A stretch of 64,000 nucleotides of DNA from Hyalella azteca (GCF_000764305.2 NW_025940675.1:1-64000), one strand, 5' to 3'; shown: positions 13,146-24,942, counted from the stretch's first letter. The notes: generated by a model from the letters alone, not told the origin. Numbers and translations: made by a program.

Positions 13146-13616
13146 ATATTTTCTGATAATACCAACTCAATTTCTAGTACCAGGTAAGCGTCCATCGTCT
13201 GCATCACTTTCTAAAATATTTTCAGATAATACGTACCTATACTCAATTTCTAGTAAGCGTCCATCGCCTGCATCACTTTCTTATAATATTTTCAGATAAA
13301 ACGTACCTACTCAATTTCTAGTAAGCGTCCATCGTCTGCATCACTAATAGCTATAATATTTTCAGATAATACGTACCTATACTCAATTTCTAGTAAGCGT
13401 CCATCGCCTGCATCGCTTTCTATAATATTTTCTGATAATACCTACTCAATTTCTAGTAAGCGTCCATCGCCTGCATCACTTTCTATAATATTTTCAGATA
13501 AAACGTACCTACTCAATTTCTAGTAAGCGTCCATTGCTTGCATCACTTTCTATAATATTTTCAGATAAAACGTACCTACTCAATTTCTATTAAGCGTCCA
13601 TCGCCTGCATCACTTT
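13146..13616. repeat. 60-73 bp tandem repeat, 7 copies
   Basis: The unit runs through caatttctagtaagcgtcca, a cgcctgcatcactttc segment and tataatattttcagataa. Copies differ by short indels in the atacgtaccta segment. Each unit contains a splice-donor-like (ag|taagcg; the first unit has cag|gtaagc) and an acceptor-like (ttttcag|ata) sequence. Copies are very similar, so expansion looks recent. Confidence 0.9.
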
Positions 13617-15652
13617 ATAGTGCCCTGATACAATTATTGCAGATTTTGCGCATTAAATTGATTTTTTAAAATCTCTGTTCATGCCAATTTAAAGCGTGAA
13701 TATTTATAGTTCAAGTAATTTACTGTCCATTTCTTTGAGATGTGCAAGACATCAGTGACAATAAACACAAAATTGTTAATAGAATATTTTAAAATTGCGT
13801 GAGTTTTAAAGTCACAATCAAAATTCTCATAAATTATTAAAGCTGAAAATTATTCTATGTCTGGGATATCATGAGACTTATTTTTTTATCAATTTCTGAC
13901 CTTCAAACACCCTCAATGCGTGAAAGTGTCTTCACTTAACCACTCTTAACTATATTAAATTTTCAAGTCATGCTGAAAACTCGAAACTAACAAAACAGCT
14001 GAACTGCGATGTTGGTAAAATGAATAGTTTTTAATGTAACTCATTTATGCATTCGTTTGCTGGGACCGCTGCCAGCGAGCGGCTCGACTTCATGCGTGCT
14101 TATTCATATTCATGCATGGGAATGAATGGAAATATACGAGGCGATGTAGCGCCGTGGCTAGGCACAGAGACTTCCCTTGTTATTATTAATGTTTGCATTT
14201 TCATGTAGCGGATGCGTGGCTACAAGTCGGTGCTATTACTGTGATATTTTTATGTACAATGCATCTAAGCTTTCGAGTCGCTCCAAATTACGCACGCGAT
14301 CGTGCAGTTTCTCGCGCTGCAGTTGGAAAAAATAAACTCTATCTGTTTCATCAATTTTAAAACTCCGTTTTAAAAGGCACAAACTATTACGTGAACATTG
14401 TGTAATGCTTTTGTGTATTATACAAGCGTGTAAAAGAAAACAGGACGATTTTAAAGCTTGTTTAAATTCTCATAAGCAATTTTCTGATTCTAACTTTTTA
14501 TTTGATATTTACGAAAATAAAAAAATTTGAATACCTGATGACAAATATTGAATTACTTCTCCATATTTCAATCGTTTAATCATGACGTGAAGCAAACTTT
14601 ATGAGTTCCTTGTAAAGTTTCGCCACAATCCAGTTACTTTCTATGACCTAAAGTTCGCTGTATTGTTTCTCTTTGTGTGTTTTATTTACCATCTTTCAAA
14701 ATACTCTCATTAGAACTACTCTCACTTTTTTATCGAGATGAAAGTGGGATTGATTTGTATCGTCGATGGTAAACTCATTCCACTTCACTGCTCCAAAAAC
14801 CTTGATGATGAAAAATGCCTTCACTCGTTTATCAAGAGAGGGTCGGAGACCGGCGCTTCAATGAGCGTTTGGGAGACGACGTTGCTGGAGCAGCAGCAAC
14901 ACTGGAGCTTTGTGAGAGGGGAGTTGTTGAGCAATTTCCTCGATGTTATTGCCAATAACGCCATGTCCTGACGATCTTTTTCTCGCCGATCTTCTGGCCG
15001 GACATGTTGCAGTGCAGCGGACGGAAGCCTCCCAGCAATCTTGCTGCTTCCGGCCACATCCTCGCCTAAGAAACGACCTCTGTATTTATATAAACATTGA
15101 AACAAGAGCATATAGATGGATACTTACTTATTATGGTCTAGAGTTCAGCAAACCTTGTTGGCTTCATTTCTTTTGTTAAAATAGGTTAGTCCGGTGAGGC
15201 TGATATGTTTTGTTTCGCCACTTGAGAATAATCTTCCAGGATTTCGTTCTCTATATTTATCAAGTTTGTCGTGTGAAAATTTCACGGAAATTTTCTACCG
15301 TGCTTTGATCTTCTTCGAAGACTCGCAGGTTTTCGGTTATTGTAGCGTGATTCTTGTATACATTCCTGAGCGACTGTTTGTCTGGTTTTACCGGGTTTAT
15401 AAACTCCCCAGTCGCTACAACAACATTCTTCTGATCTCCTTATATAAATACAACAATATACTTGCAACACATAAATGTTAATCTCACTCTCAGTGACACA
15501 TGCTTATTCATGTTTTCTTTGTTTCAGGTACGTGATGCGTGGAAAGGAGTAATGTGCCGTCGTCGAAACTTCGTGAGTGCATGGGTATTAATTTCAATGA
15601 AATCTTCTTGTTCTTGTTAGCTTCAGCAAAAAACGCTGTATGTACGGCTAAT
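13617..15652. other. unique sequence; possible regulatory island at 14050-14340
   Basis: AT-rich flanks surround a GC/CpG-richer block at about 14050-14340 that contains ATTCATGCATG, AATGAAT and TTTGCATTTTCAT motifs of the kind bound by POU and homeodomain factors. This is motif reading only. Open frames at 14738-14971 (plus) and 14821-15111 (minus) overlap each other, and neither is recognisable. Confidence 0.3.
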
Positions 15653-15739
15653 TTTTGCGGCTATTAGCCGCAAAATATATATATTATAATATACTATATT
15701 AAAATATATTATTATATTGTTATATTTTGCGGCTATTAT
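15653..15739. other. nested AT-rich cruciform-forming repeat
   Basis: TTTTGCGGCT at 15653-15662 is inverted as AGCCGCAAAA at 15666-15675 (3-nt loop). GCCGCAAAATATA at 15667-15679 is inverted again as TATATTTTGCGGC at 15721-15733, with 41 bp of almost pure A/T between them. Two alternative hairpins therefore share one arm. Confidence 0.6.
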
Positions 15740-17537
15740 CCCTGCAATGCTCATTCTCATGTAATATAGAGCCACTGAGAGCTGTGAACTGTGAATGAAC
15801 TAATTTAAATACGTGGATATTAAGTGCAGCTTATGCAGTTTTTACGTGAAAAAAACCTCAATTATAATTACTTTTCTCTTCTTCACTTAATTAGTTGATA
15901 ATGAAAACTCGTCTGTAACAAACAAACCTATATTGGGTTCCCTACTGAAACGCTCAATATTCTTTTAGACGTTTTCATGCACTCGCTTTTCAATGCTTCC
16001 TCATTAGGAGAGAAATCTTTCACGTTCTCGCCTCGCACAAATTTGTTTAATCCATACAATTAAGTGTGTCTTTCACAGAAAGCTGCCTCTGCGGCTTAGC
16101 TTCTTAATTCTATTCCCGTTTTTTCGAGAACGCATTCCGGGTGGACTTGAATTTTGCAGTCGGAGACTTTCTATCTGGCCTTGAAGGACACCTGAGACTC
16201 CGACCAGGACTGACCTGTAGGCGATGCGATGTCCACTACAATATTTTCTGGCTTTACCACCGAGCAACTTGCTCTGGGCTACCATTACTGAGAAACCTGC
16301 TCGATCTCGCTGGTCTTCCATTATCGAGTAACTTGCTCTGGGCTTCCATTATTCTATCAATCCCTTATTTCGAGAATGATTTGCCTCATGGAATTATTGG
16401 CATGTGTAGTGGACTGTTTAAGGCTTGGAAAGCTGAAACTCAGTTCTGTTGAAAATTGTTCATGCGTTCAAGCTTAATTTGATCGATGGAGACGCTGCGA
16501 TTAAATTAGCGAACAAAGACGAATGTTCAACTAAATTTTGTCTTCGAATCTCCCTAGCTGTATGCTGTTTCATATTTCTTTATTTATTTATTTTTTTTTG
16601 AGATGAGTTTTTCATAACGTACTTCTCGTGCGAAGTGGGTTTGTGTTTCTCTGCAAGCCGAACTATTAAACAAGCACGCTCGAAGCGGGAATTTTATATT
16701 ACCTACTTTAGTTGTTTTCTTGAACCGCGATGTTGCTTTCCACGTGCAACCTAATTTGGATTTCCTTCCTCCCGATTAAAAAGATTGAACTCACGTTACG
16801 TGGCACCGTGCGAAACAGCTTCAGATTTAATTGCAATGATTTCGACCAAATTTAGAAAAAATATCCTTGTACGTTCACACTAACAGAGGGTGTTTCTGTG
16901 AAAACCATCAGTGGCTACAGTAAATAATCTGCAGGAACCTAAATGAAAATATATAACTGACATGTCGCGGATGAGAGTTAATTCAATAATACGACACAAT
17001 GGAAATAAAACATTACGTCTATAGCAGCGCATTAAAATCTACCGTGACCTATCGCCGAGAAACCCTCATCATGCATGTGTATTTTGTACATGCTTGTCAA
17101 TTTTTCATATATACCCGCAGTCCAAGCAGCCGCCATCCTTTTATTATAGTCGGTAACCTTGGTTCCAGTGAAACGCTTTAGCTCCCTCGTATTATTTTCT
17201 ATCATCCTGCCTGCAGTGCATGCCTTGAAGAGAGCGTATATACGCTTTCGTAAGTTCAAGCTGACTAACATATGGCACACTCGTCATATAATATTTAAAG
17301 CATTTATGGTACTAAAGCCGTCACTTAAATTTAGACGATATCCGAGCTTTCGTGTTTTACATATGCGATTGATAAACTGTGTTCATAGAGCTTGTTTTGA
17401 TTTGATATCGCTTTGAAATTTGGTTTTTATTCGTTGAGAATCTATATTTTTTCCCCTCTATTCCTGTTTTGGTTATTTCCGAACACTTTTCTCCGCGTTC
17501 AGTGCCATATCTACGTACTCTGAACTGGAGGTCGTTC
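15740..17537. other. unique sequence with a short degenerate repeat
   Basis: Three degenerate units of about 30 bp with the core aacttgctctgggctnccat lie at 16262-16351. The plus-strand frame at 16141-16452 runs through them and is not recognisable. Otherwise nothing seen. Confidence 0.4.
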
Positions 17538-17744
17538 ACTGGAGGCCGTTGACACGCCGGTGGTGCGCAGGGCGCAATGTGCGCTCTCGCTGGAGGCTGT
17601 TGACACGCCGGTGGTGCGCAGAGTGCAACACTCTCGCTGGCGGCTGTTGACACGCCGGTGGTGCGCAGGGCGCAACACTCTCGCTGGCGGCTGTTGACAC
17701 GCCGGTGGTGCGCAGGGTGCAACACTCTCGCTGGAGGTCGTCCG
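17538..17744. repeat. 47-bp GC-rich tandem repeat, 4 copies
   Basis: The unit begins ggctgttgacacgccggtgg, continues tgcgcagggcgcaacactct and ends cgctggc. Because 47 is not a multiple of three and the unit has no stop on the minus strand, a 154-codon minus-strand frame (17357-17821) runs through it with the reading rotating each unit. The peptide is therefore an artefact of the period. Confidence 0.9.
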
Positions 17745-18239
17745 TCTAGCTTGACCCGCGGCTGCTGCACCGTGCTGCGTGTCCCCGTAACAATGGCTGC
17801 GGGGAACTGAGACAATAACAAGCGTTAAGTTAAACAAACACGTCGTGAGATAAAAGACAGTTTTTTTTATAAAGTCGCTGTGATTTGAAATAAACCATGA
17901 ACAATAACTAAACTACATGATGAAAATAATAAGAAGTTGTAATCAGTTCAAATTAATTAAATTTAGAAATTTTAGCTGACGGCGTCTAATAAATTGAGAG
18001 CAACTTTCTTCGGTGAAATTGTTTGAAAAGTTCAGTGAAATAGTTCACTGAACTTAGAATATTGTTACAGTGAATAGTGACTAAATAAACGATTGTCTAA
18101 TCGATTCTTTCACATTATCACTGATATATATTTGTTTGATTATTCGATCAAGTACTGATCACACATGAACCAGGCGACTTTCTTCTCAAAAACATGGTTA
18201 TGAGAATTGAAGCATAGTCTTAATGCTAATTAAGGTCCT
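17745..18239. other. unique AT-rich sequence, no gene seen
   Basis: Only a local repeat of gttcagtgaa/gttcactgaa near 18030-18060 is visible. No coding or RNA feature was recognised. Confidence 0.5.
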
Positions 18240-18362
18240 AGTACGTGGTTGAGTTCTGCAGAAATACGGGTTGAGTTCTGCAGAAATACGGGGTTGAGTT
18301 CTGCAGAAATACGATGTTGAGTTCCGCAGAAATACGGGGTTGAGTTCTGCGGAAATACGATG
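18240..18362. repeat. 23-bp tandem repeat, about 5 copies (first locus)
   Basis: The unit is gttgagttctgcagaaatac plus ggg. The core TTCTGCAGAA is a 10-base palindrome. The same family forms the much longer array at 19303-19758. Confidence 0.9.
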
Positions 18363-18470
18363 GTAGTGGGTTGCCCGCACCTCGCTCCACTTGGTAGGGG
18401 GTTGCCCGCAACTCGCTCCACTTGGTAGTGGGCTGCCCGCACCTCGCTCCAATTGGTAGTGGGTTCCATG
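18360..18470. repeat. 31-bp tandem repeat, about 3.5 copies (first locus)
   Basis: The unit is tggtagtgggttgcccgcac plus ctcgctccact. It abuts the 23-bp family directly with no unique spacer. The same unit builds the ~16-copy array at 26598-27105. Confidence 0.9.
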
Positions 18471-18829
18471 CATCGCCTGCCATGCAAGTGCATGGTGCTG
18501 TTCCTCACCCTGACCTTCAGCTTGCGCCGCAGCGCTCATGGCGAAGCACAAAGAGAGCTGCATAGCCCGGCAGCCTGAGCCGACGCCGCTCTATTCTTAT
18601 CAACAATGAGCCGCAATTCCAACCTATACATTGTCTTGTCATTGTGGCGATCTCTAACTCCTAACCTGGCTCTACATCATGCCTTGATGGCAGTGAACCT
18701 GGTCCTCTACATCGTCTCGTCGTAGCTACCGTCTTCTACACCTCAGCTGGACGTCCACTATGACCTTTTATAGTGCACGGCCTAGAGATCTTCCCATTTC
18801 TCGTACTTCTTAAGGTGCAGGCCATTTAA
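18471..18829. other. unique GC-richer spacer, no gene seen
   Basis: A spacer between two arrays with scattered ctctacatc/cctggctctac echoes but no clear period. No coding support. Confidence 0.45.
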
Positions 18830-18874
18830 GATCCTGTTGTTCACTTAAAATCCTGTTGTCCACTTGAGATCCTG
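18830..18874. repeat. 19-bp tandem repeat, left part
   Basis: About 2.5 units of gatcctgttgttcacttaa. The family B element that follows interrupts this array, which resumes at 19082. Confidence 0.8.
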
Positions 18875-19081
18875 GGCCCATACTTTCAAAAAAAGTTAAG
18901 AGATCGTAAGTTCATCAGCCAATCATTGACGGCCTTTCAAGCCACTCTTTTAAAAACAGTTAAGAGATCGTAAGTTCATCAGCCAATCATTGACGGCCTT
19001 TCAAGCAAAATCCACCAATCATAGACAAGAAAATAGAGCGTAAGTACTTACGTTCACTTAGCGAACTTTGAAAGTACGGTG
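18875..19081 (+). mobile_element. family B inverted-repeat element, copy 2, inside an array
   Basis: The element starts GGGCCCATACTTTCAAAA and ends TTTGAAAGTACGGTG. Its first ~64 bp (AGTTAAGAGATCG through the TTGACGGCC segment) is tandemly duplicated inside the element, so it is about 207 bp instead of 145. CCTG, part of the 19-bp unit, flanks both sides, consistent with a 3-4 bp target duplication. It clearly landed in an existing 19-bp array. Confidence 0.8.
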
Positions 19082-19265
19082 CCTGTTGTTCACTCAAGAT
19101 CCTGTTGTTTACTTAGTATCCTGCTGTTCACTTAAGATCCTGTTGTTCACTCATGATCCTGTTGTTCACTTAAGATCCTGTTGTTCACTTAAGATCCTGT
19201 TGTTCACTTAAGATCCTGTTGTTTTTTTTCACTTAAGATCCTGTTGTTCACTTAAGATCCTGTTG
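19082..19265. repeat. 19-bp tandem repeat, right part, about 9 copies
   Basis: The unit is gttgttcacttaagatcct. Copies are nearly identical, with one poly-T expansion near 19219. The array ends abruptly at an adapter sequence at 19266, so its true right end is unknown. Confidence 0.9.
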
Positions 19266-19302
19266 CTGTCTCTTATACACATCTAGATGTGTATAAGAGA
19301 CA
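19266..19302. other. Tn5/Nextera mate-pair junction adapter left in the assembly
   Basis: The 19-base Tn5 mosaic end CTGTCTCTTATACACATCT is followed immediately by its reverse complement AGATGTGTATAAGAGACA, 37 of the 38 bases of the circularisation junction adapter used in Nextera mate-pair libraries. It separates two unrelated satellites. It is a technical sequence, not biology, and it means that sequence on either side may not be adjacent in the genome. Confidence 0.95.
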
Positions 19303-19758
19303 AGTTCTGCAGAAATACGTGGTTGAGTTCTGCAGAAATACGTGGTTGAGTTCTGCTGAAAAACGGGGTTGAGTTCTGCAGAGATACGTGGTTGAGTTCT
19401 GCAGAAATGCGTGTTTGAGTTCTGCAGAAATACGTGGTTAAGTTCTGCAGAAATACGTGGTTGAGTTCTGCAGAAATACGTGGTTAAGTTCTGCAGAAAT
19501 GCGTGGTTGAGTTCTGCAGAAATACTTGGTTAGGTTCTGCAGAAATACGTGGTTGAGTTCTGCTGAAATACGGGGTTGAGTTCTGCAGAGATACGTGGTT
19601 GAGTTCTGCAGAAATGCGTGCTTGAGTTCTGCAGAAATACGTGGTTAAGTTCTGCAGAAATGCGTGTTTGAGTTCTGCAGAAATGCGTGGTTGAGTTCTG
19701 CAGAAATACGGGGTTGATTTCTGCAAAAATACGTGGTTGAGTCTAGCAGAAATACATG
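19303..19758. repeat. 23-bp tandem repeat, about 20 copies (second locus)
   Basis: The unit is gttgagttctgcagaaatac plus gtg, each with the palindromic TTCTGCAGAA. The unit is stop-free in all three minus frames, giving an open frame at 19484-19726 in which 23-residue blocks (YFCRTQP, RISAELN, VFLQNST) repeat every 69 bp. The left edge is the adapter. Confidence 0.92.
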
Positions 19759-21284
19759 AATGAGTCCTCCAGTCCTATTACGCAACAACAACAATTGAAA
19801 AAGTTAAAAGTTAAAATCTAGTTATGTCTTGGACTGCAGCAATCTAACAGCATGTTGATTGACGGGTAAACTCTGTTTTGATATGCAACTGCATTGTTCC
19901 TGGAACCTTGCAACCTCTCGAAATTATGTTGAAAATGTGATTTTCATTTTGAATTCTTCACCGTAGACAAGCTGTTGAAAACTATAATTTTCGATCTGCG
20001 AAGATTCCGAGTTTCTCCTATTCAAGCAAAATGATTGTCTTCATAAATAAGGCTTTTTTCGTACCACATCACGTTTCTTATTGCCTCTTTTCTCACCTTT
20101 TTAAAAAATATAGCAAGAATACCCGTCATATGTAGAAGTACAATTCAGGTAATTCAGTTACATGACCATACAACTACATTGTTTTATTCTAACGCTAATA
20201 GTTAGTTGATGTCATCGACAAGTACGATGTTCTATATTCAGATTTTTCAATTTCGCAACTCACTGCGAATGCATGCATTAAATTACAGCGCCTGCTCGCC
20301 AATTCCATCATTAAAATTTGATTATTCGGTGTCATCATTCGATCATTTCGAGTCGCAATCAATACTGATGTTTTCTACCAGATGTACTTTCATTACGTTC
20401 CCTGGTCTTTAATTTTGAAGTGATTACGACAAAAAGCTTTGTCGTGTTTCGAGAGTGCAGGAAAAATATCTTCTATCAAAATATCGGACAGTAGAAATAT
20501 TATAAATTATCATTTAAGTTCCGGAATAGTTTTTTTTGTTTGAGGTTTGAAGTAAATATCTATATTTTCTCCTAAAAATAGATACTTAGGAGACGCCCAA
20601 ATTGAGCCTCCAGCATTTTTTCTTATGATCGCCTAGCTGATCTCATTAGATAAATGACCAAAATGTAATATTAAATGGCTGAAGAAAAATTGGATTCGTT
20701 GCTCTAAGAAGGCTCTGTTTCAACTGTATTTCTTTTAACTGTAAATGTTGACATGATATCAGCTTTAAATTTTCGTTGCGTGCTCCCAGTTGAACATTAG
20801 GATTTTCTAAGGCAATGAAATATCCACATCGTCATTTTATTTTAAATTTGGTATTATGAATTACTGAAAACATTAATAAAAATCTAAATTTTATCCCTAT
20901 GTTATTTCCATATTTTATTAATCAATTACGAAGGTTTGAGCCAATCATTTTAACTTATATTTATATATGAATTTCTTTCTGAATCTTTTTCGTACAGTTA
21001 TTTACCTAAATTATCTGATTTGAAGTGAAGATATTCTTCTCGTTTCTCTCAGTGACGGCTATTTTATCCAAATATTCCACAAATAATGTTGAAGAACATC
21101 CTTTATTACTCACAAGGACTCGATGCTCAGTGCTGGAAATGATGCCTCTTAATTTTTATTATTGAACTAAATTTTGTATTAATTTTAATTACTTCTAATT
21201 TTTAATTATTGTTGTATTGAATTTTTCAGAGGCTTCTAAAATCTTGTGCATGAGGAGCTTTACTTGTTTCTAAAATTTATTGAT
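19759..21284. other. unique AT-rich sequence, no gene seen
   Basis: AT-rich and free of arrays. A 68-codon plus frame at 20206-20412 has no support. Confidence 0.5.
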
Positions 21285-21605
21285 TTTAACATCCAACGTA
21301 ATCTGGTACTAAAAACATGCATCCATGCGTGCCTTTTATTTGTAACACACAACGTAATCTTGTACTAAAACATGCCTACATGCATGCTTCTTATTTTAAA
21401 CACTACGTAATCTCATATTAAAACATGCCTACATGCATGCCTTTTAGTTGCAACACACAACGTGATATCGTGCTAAAAACATGCCCACATGCATGCCTCT
21501 TATTTGCTACACTCAACGTATTCTCATACTAAAACATGCCCACATGCATGCCTTTTATTTTGGCCTACACTCGTCCATGTTATTCCCCCTACATGCATGC
21601 AGGCT
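21285..21605. repeat. 55-bp tandem repeat, about 5 copies
   Basis: Units of 53-56 bp run through taatcttgtactaaaacatg, cctacatgcatgcc and ttttatttgtaacacacaac. Each holds a CATGCATG-type palindrome. The copies are moderately diverged. Confidence 0.85.
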
Positions 21606-21740
21606 GCAGGCGGACGGTGTTCGTGCCTGAGACTCGGCAAGTCGTTTGCCGGGCCGACGCTGCGTCCGGAATACCAAATTCTGCTGAGCTTGGAGCGCCG
21701 CAGGGCAGCGCCGCGCGTCCCGCGGATTCACGAGAACATT
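21606..21740. other. sharp CpG-dense island next to an array
   Basis: About 135 bp of GC- and CpG-rich sequence between AT-rich flanks, beginning just after ggctgcag. The plus frame stays open (for example GKSFAGPTLRPEYQILLSLE) until a stop in the AT-rich tail, and a second plus frame and the minus frames are open too, as expected at this GC content. It could be an exon, a regulatory island or part of an unrecognised repeat. No family was recognised. Confidence 0.3.
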
Positions 21741-22734
21741 CGATACTTTTATTGTATTTAAATCCCGGTCGTTATTCGCTTATTTTGTTAACATTTATTG
21801 TCAGCATAAGATCCGTGTTGCGAAGTTTTCGCTTTAATATTTTTTTATACGTCGTTGTTCGTTTGTTTAGTTAAATTTATTCTTAGCATTGGGTCTTTAT
21901 TGTGCATGTTATTCTGTGATTAATTTTGATTTTATCCATTATTTTCTTTTGCTTTACGTGCGCTGATTTTTTTAATTCAGTCAACTTTCCATTTCCCCTA
22001 ATATCACCCATGACAAGTGGATGAATTTCACCACAAAACGAATGTAAAATATTATCATTTATCCGCCATTAATTCCTGCGACTGTTGCTAAGAACAGAAG
22101 GTCAATATGCGCGGCCACCGGCGATCCTGCGGCCTCATGACGCCGGTTCCTGGTTTGCGAATAATGCCCTCCATTGTGCCATGAATTAGGCGAGGCTCTC
22201 TAGCTGCCCTCACCGCTGCTTTAATGGGTCGTTGCCGGGTACATTCATGAAATATTAACGCCTCATCACGCCTTGCGCCTACAACAGTTTTTCTCTCCCC
22301 AGTTTATACTTTCGCATTGCTCGCATCTTTGTGTCTATTATTTTCTTGTAAAACTTCTCCTTTTTCCCTTCTCTTCGAAAGTTCTGTAATAATTGCTTAT
22401 TGTTTTTTTTTTGTGCCCCCAGGTGCCAAGCGAGGCGTCGTGTCATTTTTACTGGTGAAATCACCGTTCATTTCTGCGATTTGCAATGTCACTATAAATA
22501 GACACGAATATTCCAAAACCTGACAAGAAATGTGCACCAAATTTCTATTGAGGCTTAAAATTACTGTAAAAATTTATCTTCTGGAGTTCGCCCTTGGACA
22601 GCGACTGCTATGCACCAATTACGCCATCTCTGAATGCCTCGTCCCTCGAGAAGGTGGTGCCGGGAAATTGGCTCATAGCCGCGCTCTATTGTTCAGTTGT
22701 TATGCATGGCTCCGACTCCAAGTCTACTGCGTGA
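21741..22734. other. unique sequence; possible regulatory island at 22060-22280
   Basis: AT-rich, then a CpG-richer block at about 22060-22280 with TAAT-core sites (ccattaatt, gaattagg, tttaatggg, tattaacg) among conserved-looking GC-rich words. This is compatible with a homeodomain-bound element but rests on motifs alone. A poly-T run lies at 22402-22413. Confidence 0.3.
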
Positions 22735-23158
22735 TTGCCTGGTTCGCGCACCCCAAAGATTTCTGTTTCGCGCCCGCTGATGTTGTCTGTTTCGCTCCCT
22801 CTGATGTTGCCTGTTTCGCGCACCTCAAAGATTCCTGTTTCGCGCCCGCTGATGTTGTCTGTTTTGCGCACGCTAAAATTTCCGGTTTTATGCACACTTG
22901 AGCCGCCGGTTTCGTACAAGCTAAAATTGCCTGATCTGCACCAACCAAAATTGCCTGTTTCGCTCACGCCAAATTTTCTGTTTCGCATAGTTCAAAATTG
23001 CCTGTTTCTTTGATGCCAAATTTATCTGTTTCGTGCATGCTAAAATTGCCAGTCTCTTATACGGAAAAGGTGTTTCTCGCACGCCAAATTTGTCCGCTTC
23101 ACGCACGCTGAAATTCCATCTCTCACTTACGCTAACATTGCCTGCTTCGCACCCGCCG
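22735..23158. repeat. 24-bp tandem repeat, about 17 copies
   Basis: The unit is approximately gcctgtttcgcgcacgctaa plus aatt, with units clearly aligned between 22780 and 22910 and more diverged to the right. The period is a multiple of three, so both strands hold 60-100 codon frames (AGAKQTTS-like octapeptides on minus). The frames agree with each other only through the period, and no gene is inferred. Confidence 0.88.
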
Positions 23159-24030
23159 AAATTGATGAAACTTATTTAGTGTTGCGCCTTGCACGATGCC
23201 TCCCACGATATTGCAAGCATCGCTGCCTGTTATCTGGCCTACGTGACGCCACTTGACGCCAGCTGTTTTTGACATCTTAATTATGAGTTATGAGTTGTGT
23301 AAATTAAATATTTGAACCCGTGACTTCTTGGTTATCATCTGCTGAAGATTTTATTGTGTGTGTTAAACTTGGTTTTGTGAGTTAGCAGTGTTCCTTTTTT
23401 CCCTCTTAAGGCAAGTTTTATTTGTTCATATTTCGTATCAGTTTTTTGCTCGATATTTGTGTATGTGTAATTTATTTCGTGAAGAAAATGCAGTCGTATG
23501 TCGTGTGTCCTCTTCATTCTGATACTGATTGTAATTAAATCTTTACTAATATCAAAATTGCGTATTGAAATTGTTGTAATAACTTTGTTGTAGAGGAGAA
23601 AAGTATATTATTAGCATTATATTAACGAAACATTGAGTCTGTAAAATAATTTGAACTATATATAGGATGTGGCATGACTAGCAAAATATTGGCTATTTAC
23701 GTTTCATGTGCATTGATAGATATAAGTCTTGTTTCTTAGTTGCTAGAAACTTTTCTTTATTTATAACGGTTCTTTAAAGAAAACCTCAATACATGAGTTC
23801 AAGCCTCAATGCAATGATCGTGAAAGACGACGTAACTTTGAGACTTATTGTCCAACGTGTTTATCTAATTCTATAATGACCCTTCGAGCACGTTATCCGC
23901 TTGTTTATTGAACAGTTCTTTAATTAAGTAATTTCAGTGCGATTTATCAGTAGCCCATATGAGCAGAAGTTGACACGCGTCTCGAGTTGTTCTGTTTTAA
24001 AGCTCGTCACTTCATTCTCGCACAAATTTT
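23159..24030. other. unique AT-rich sequence, no gene seen
   Basis: No array, RNA gene or supported exon. Confidence 0.5.
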
Positions 24031-24155
24031 GTGTTGCGGCGACTATACCTGTTCGTGTGTTGCGGCGACCATACGTGTTCGTGTGTTGCTGCGACCGCAC
24101 GCATTACGTGTTGCGGTACTGGCACCGATGTGTGTTGCGGTAACTGCACTGTAAA
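24031..24155. repeat. 26-bp tandem repeat, about 4 copies
   Basis: The unit is gtgttgcggcgaccatacgt plus gttcgt, degenerate in the last two copies. Confidence 0.8.
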
Positions 24156-24887
24156 TTTGCGCCTCAAATTATTCTACGCTACTATAAATCACGTAGTTTA
24201 CATGACAGCGCCTTTTCTGGTTCTATCATCAACGTCTCCCTATTGGTACGCAGATTATCTTATGTATTGTATCATTTAATTGTGCAAGCTTCGGTCATCT
24301 GATGATGGCCTCTCACTCACAGGTCATTCCATAAGAAAAGCTCCCGCGCGAAAATATATGTGAGCGGATGCGTCCGTATATGTCCCCGTCTACTGGACTG
24401 ACTTGCCAGCTACTCACTCTTTACAAATTATAAGTTGTATCCAGCACCTGTTTTCAAACTTGGGTTCCTAATACGACTTTAATGAAGCAACTCGGACCGG
24501 CTTTACTCGAACCCCTTTGATGTTGAGCTTCCAATTACCGTCGTGTTTGACGTTGATTTTAAGCAAGCGAATGCCGCGGATCGAATGAAATGTTTCTGTT
24601 TTCGCCTATGGGCCTGCAGTGTAACGTGTATAAACATGTACTATATCTATATGTGTAGGACCTGGGAGTGGAATTTGTTGTGCTTGGTTGTTCCGCGAGT
24701 TACTGCAGTTCACGGGACGTGCATATGTTTGACGCATGATGTGCTTACAATTCAGCTCTGTTGAACACGTACCAGCCGGAGCGAGCAGAACTTTTGCTTG
24801 GGACGCAGCCTACAGGTCATAGAGAATGACAAGCATGCATGTCACAAACTTGATGCAGAATGCAAAGAATATAGCCTCACACAGCAT
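24156..24887. other. unique sequence, no gene seen
   Basis: No recognisable coding, RNA or repeat feature. Short CATG-rich words occur near 24830. Confidence 0.45.
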
Positions 24888-24942
24888 GTAGGTGACGCAG
24901 CATGTAGGTGACCCAGCATGTAGGTGACACAGCATGACTATA
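24888..24942. repeat. 16-bp tandem repeat, 3.5 copies
   Basis: The unit is cagcatgtaggtgacn, repeated with single-base changes. Confidence 0.85.

Noticed and set aside
17357..17821. 154-codon minus frame with CALRTTGVSTAASE-like repeats
   Set aside because: Explained by the stop-free 47-bp array.
19266..19302. Could be read as a natural 18-bp perfect palindrome or transposon end
   Set aside because: Its identity to the synthetic Tn5 mosaic end in the junction-adapter arrangement is too exact; treated as a technical artefact.
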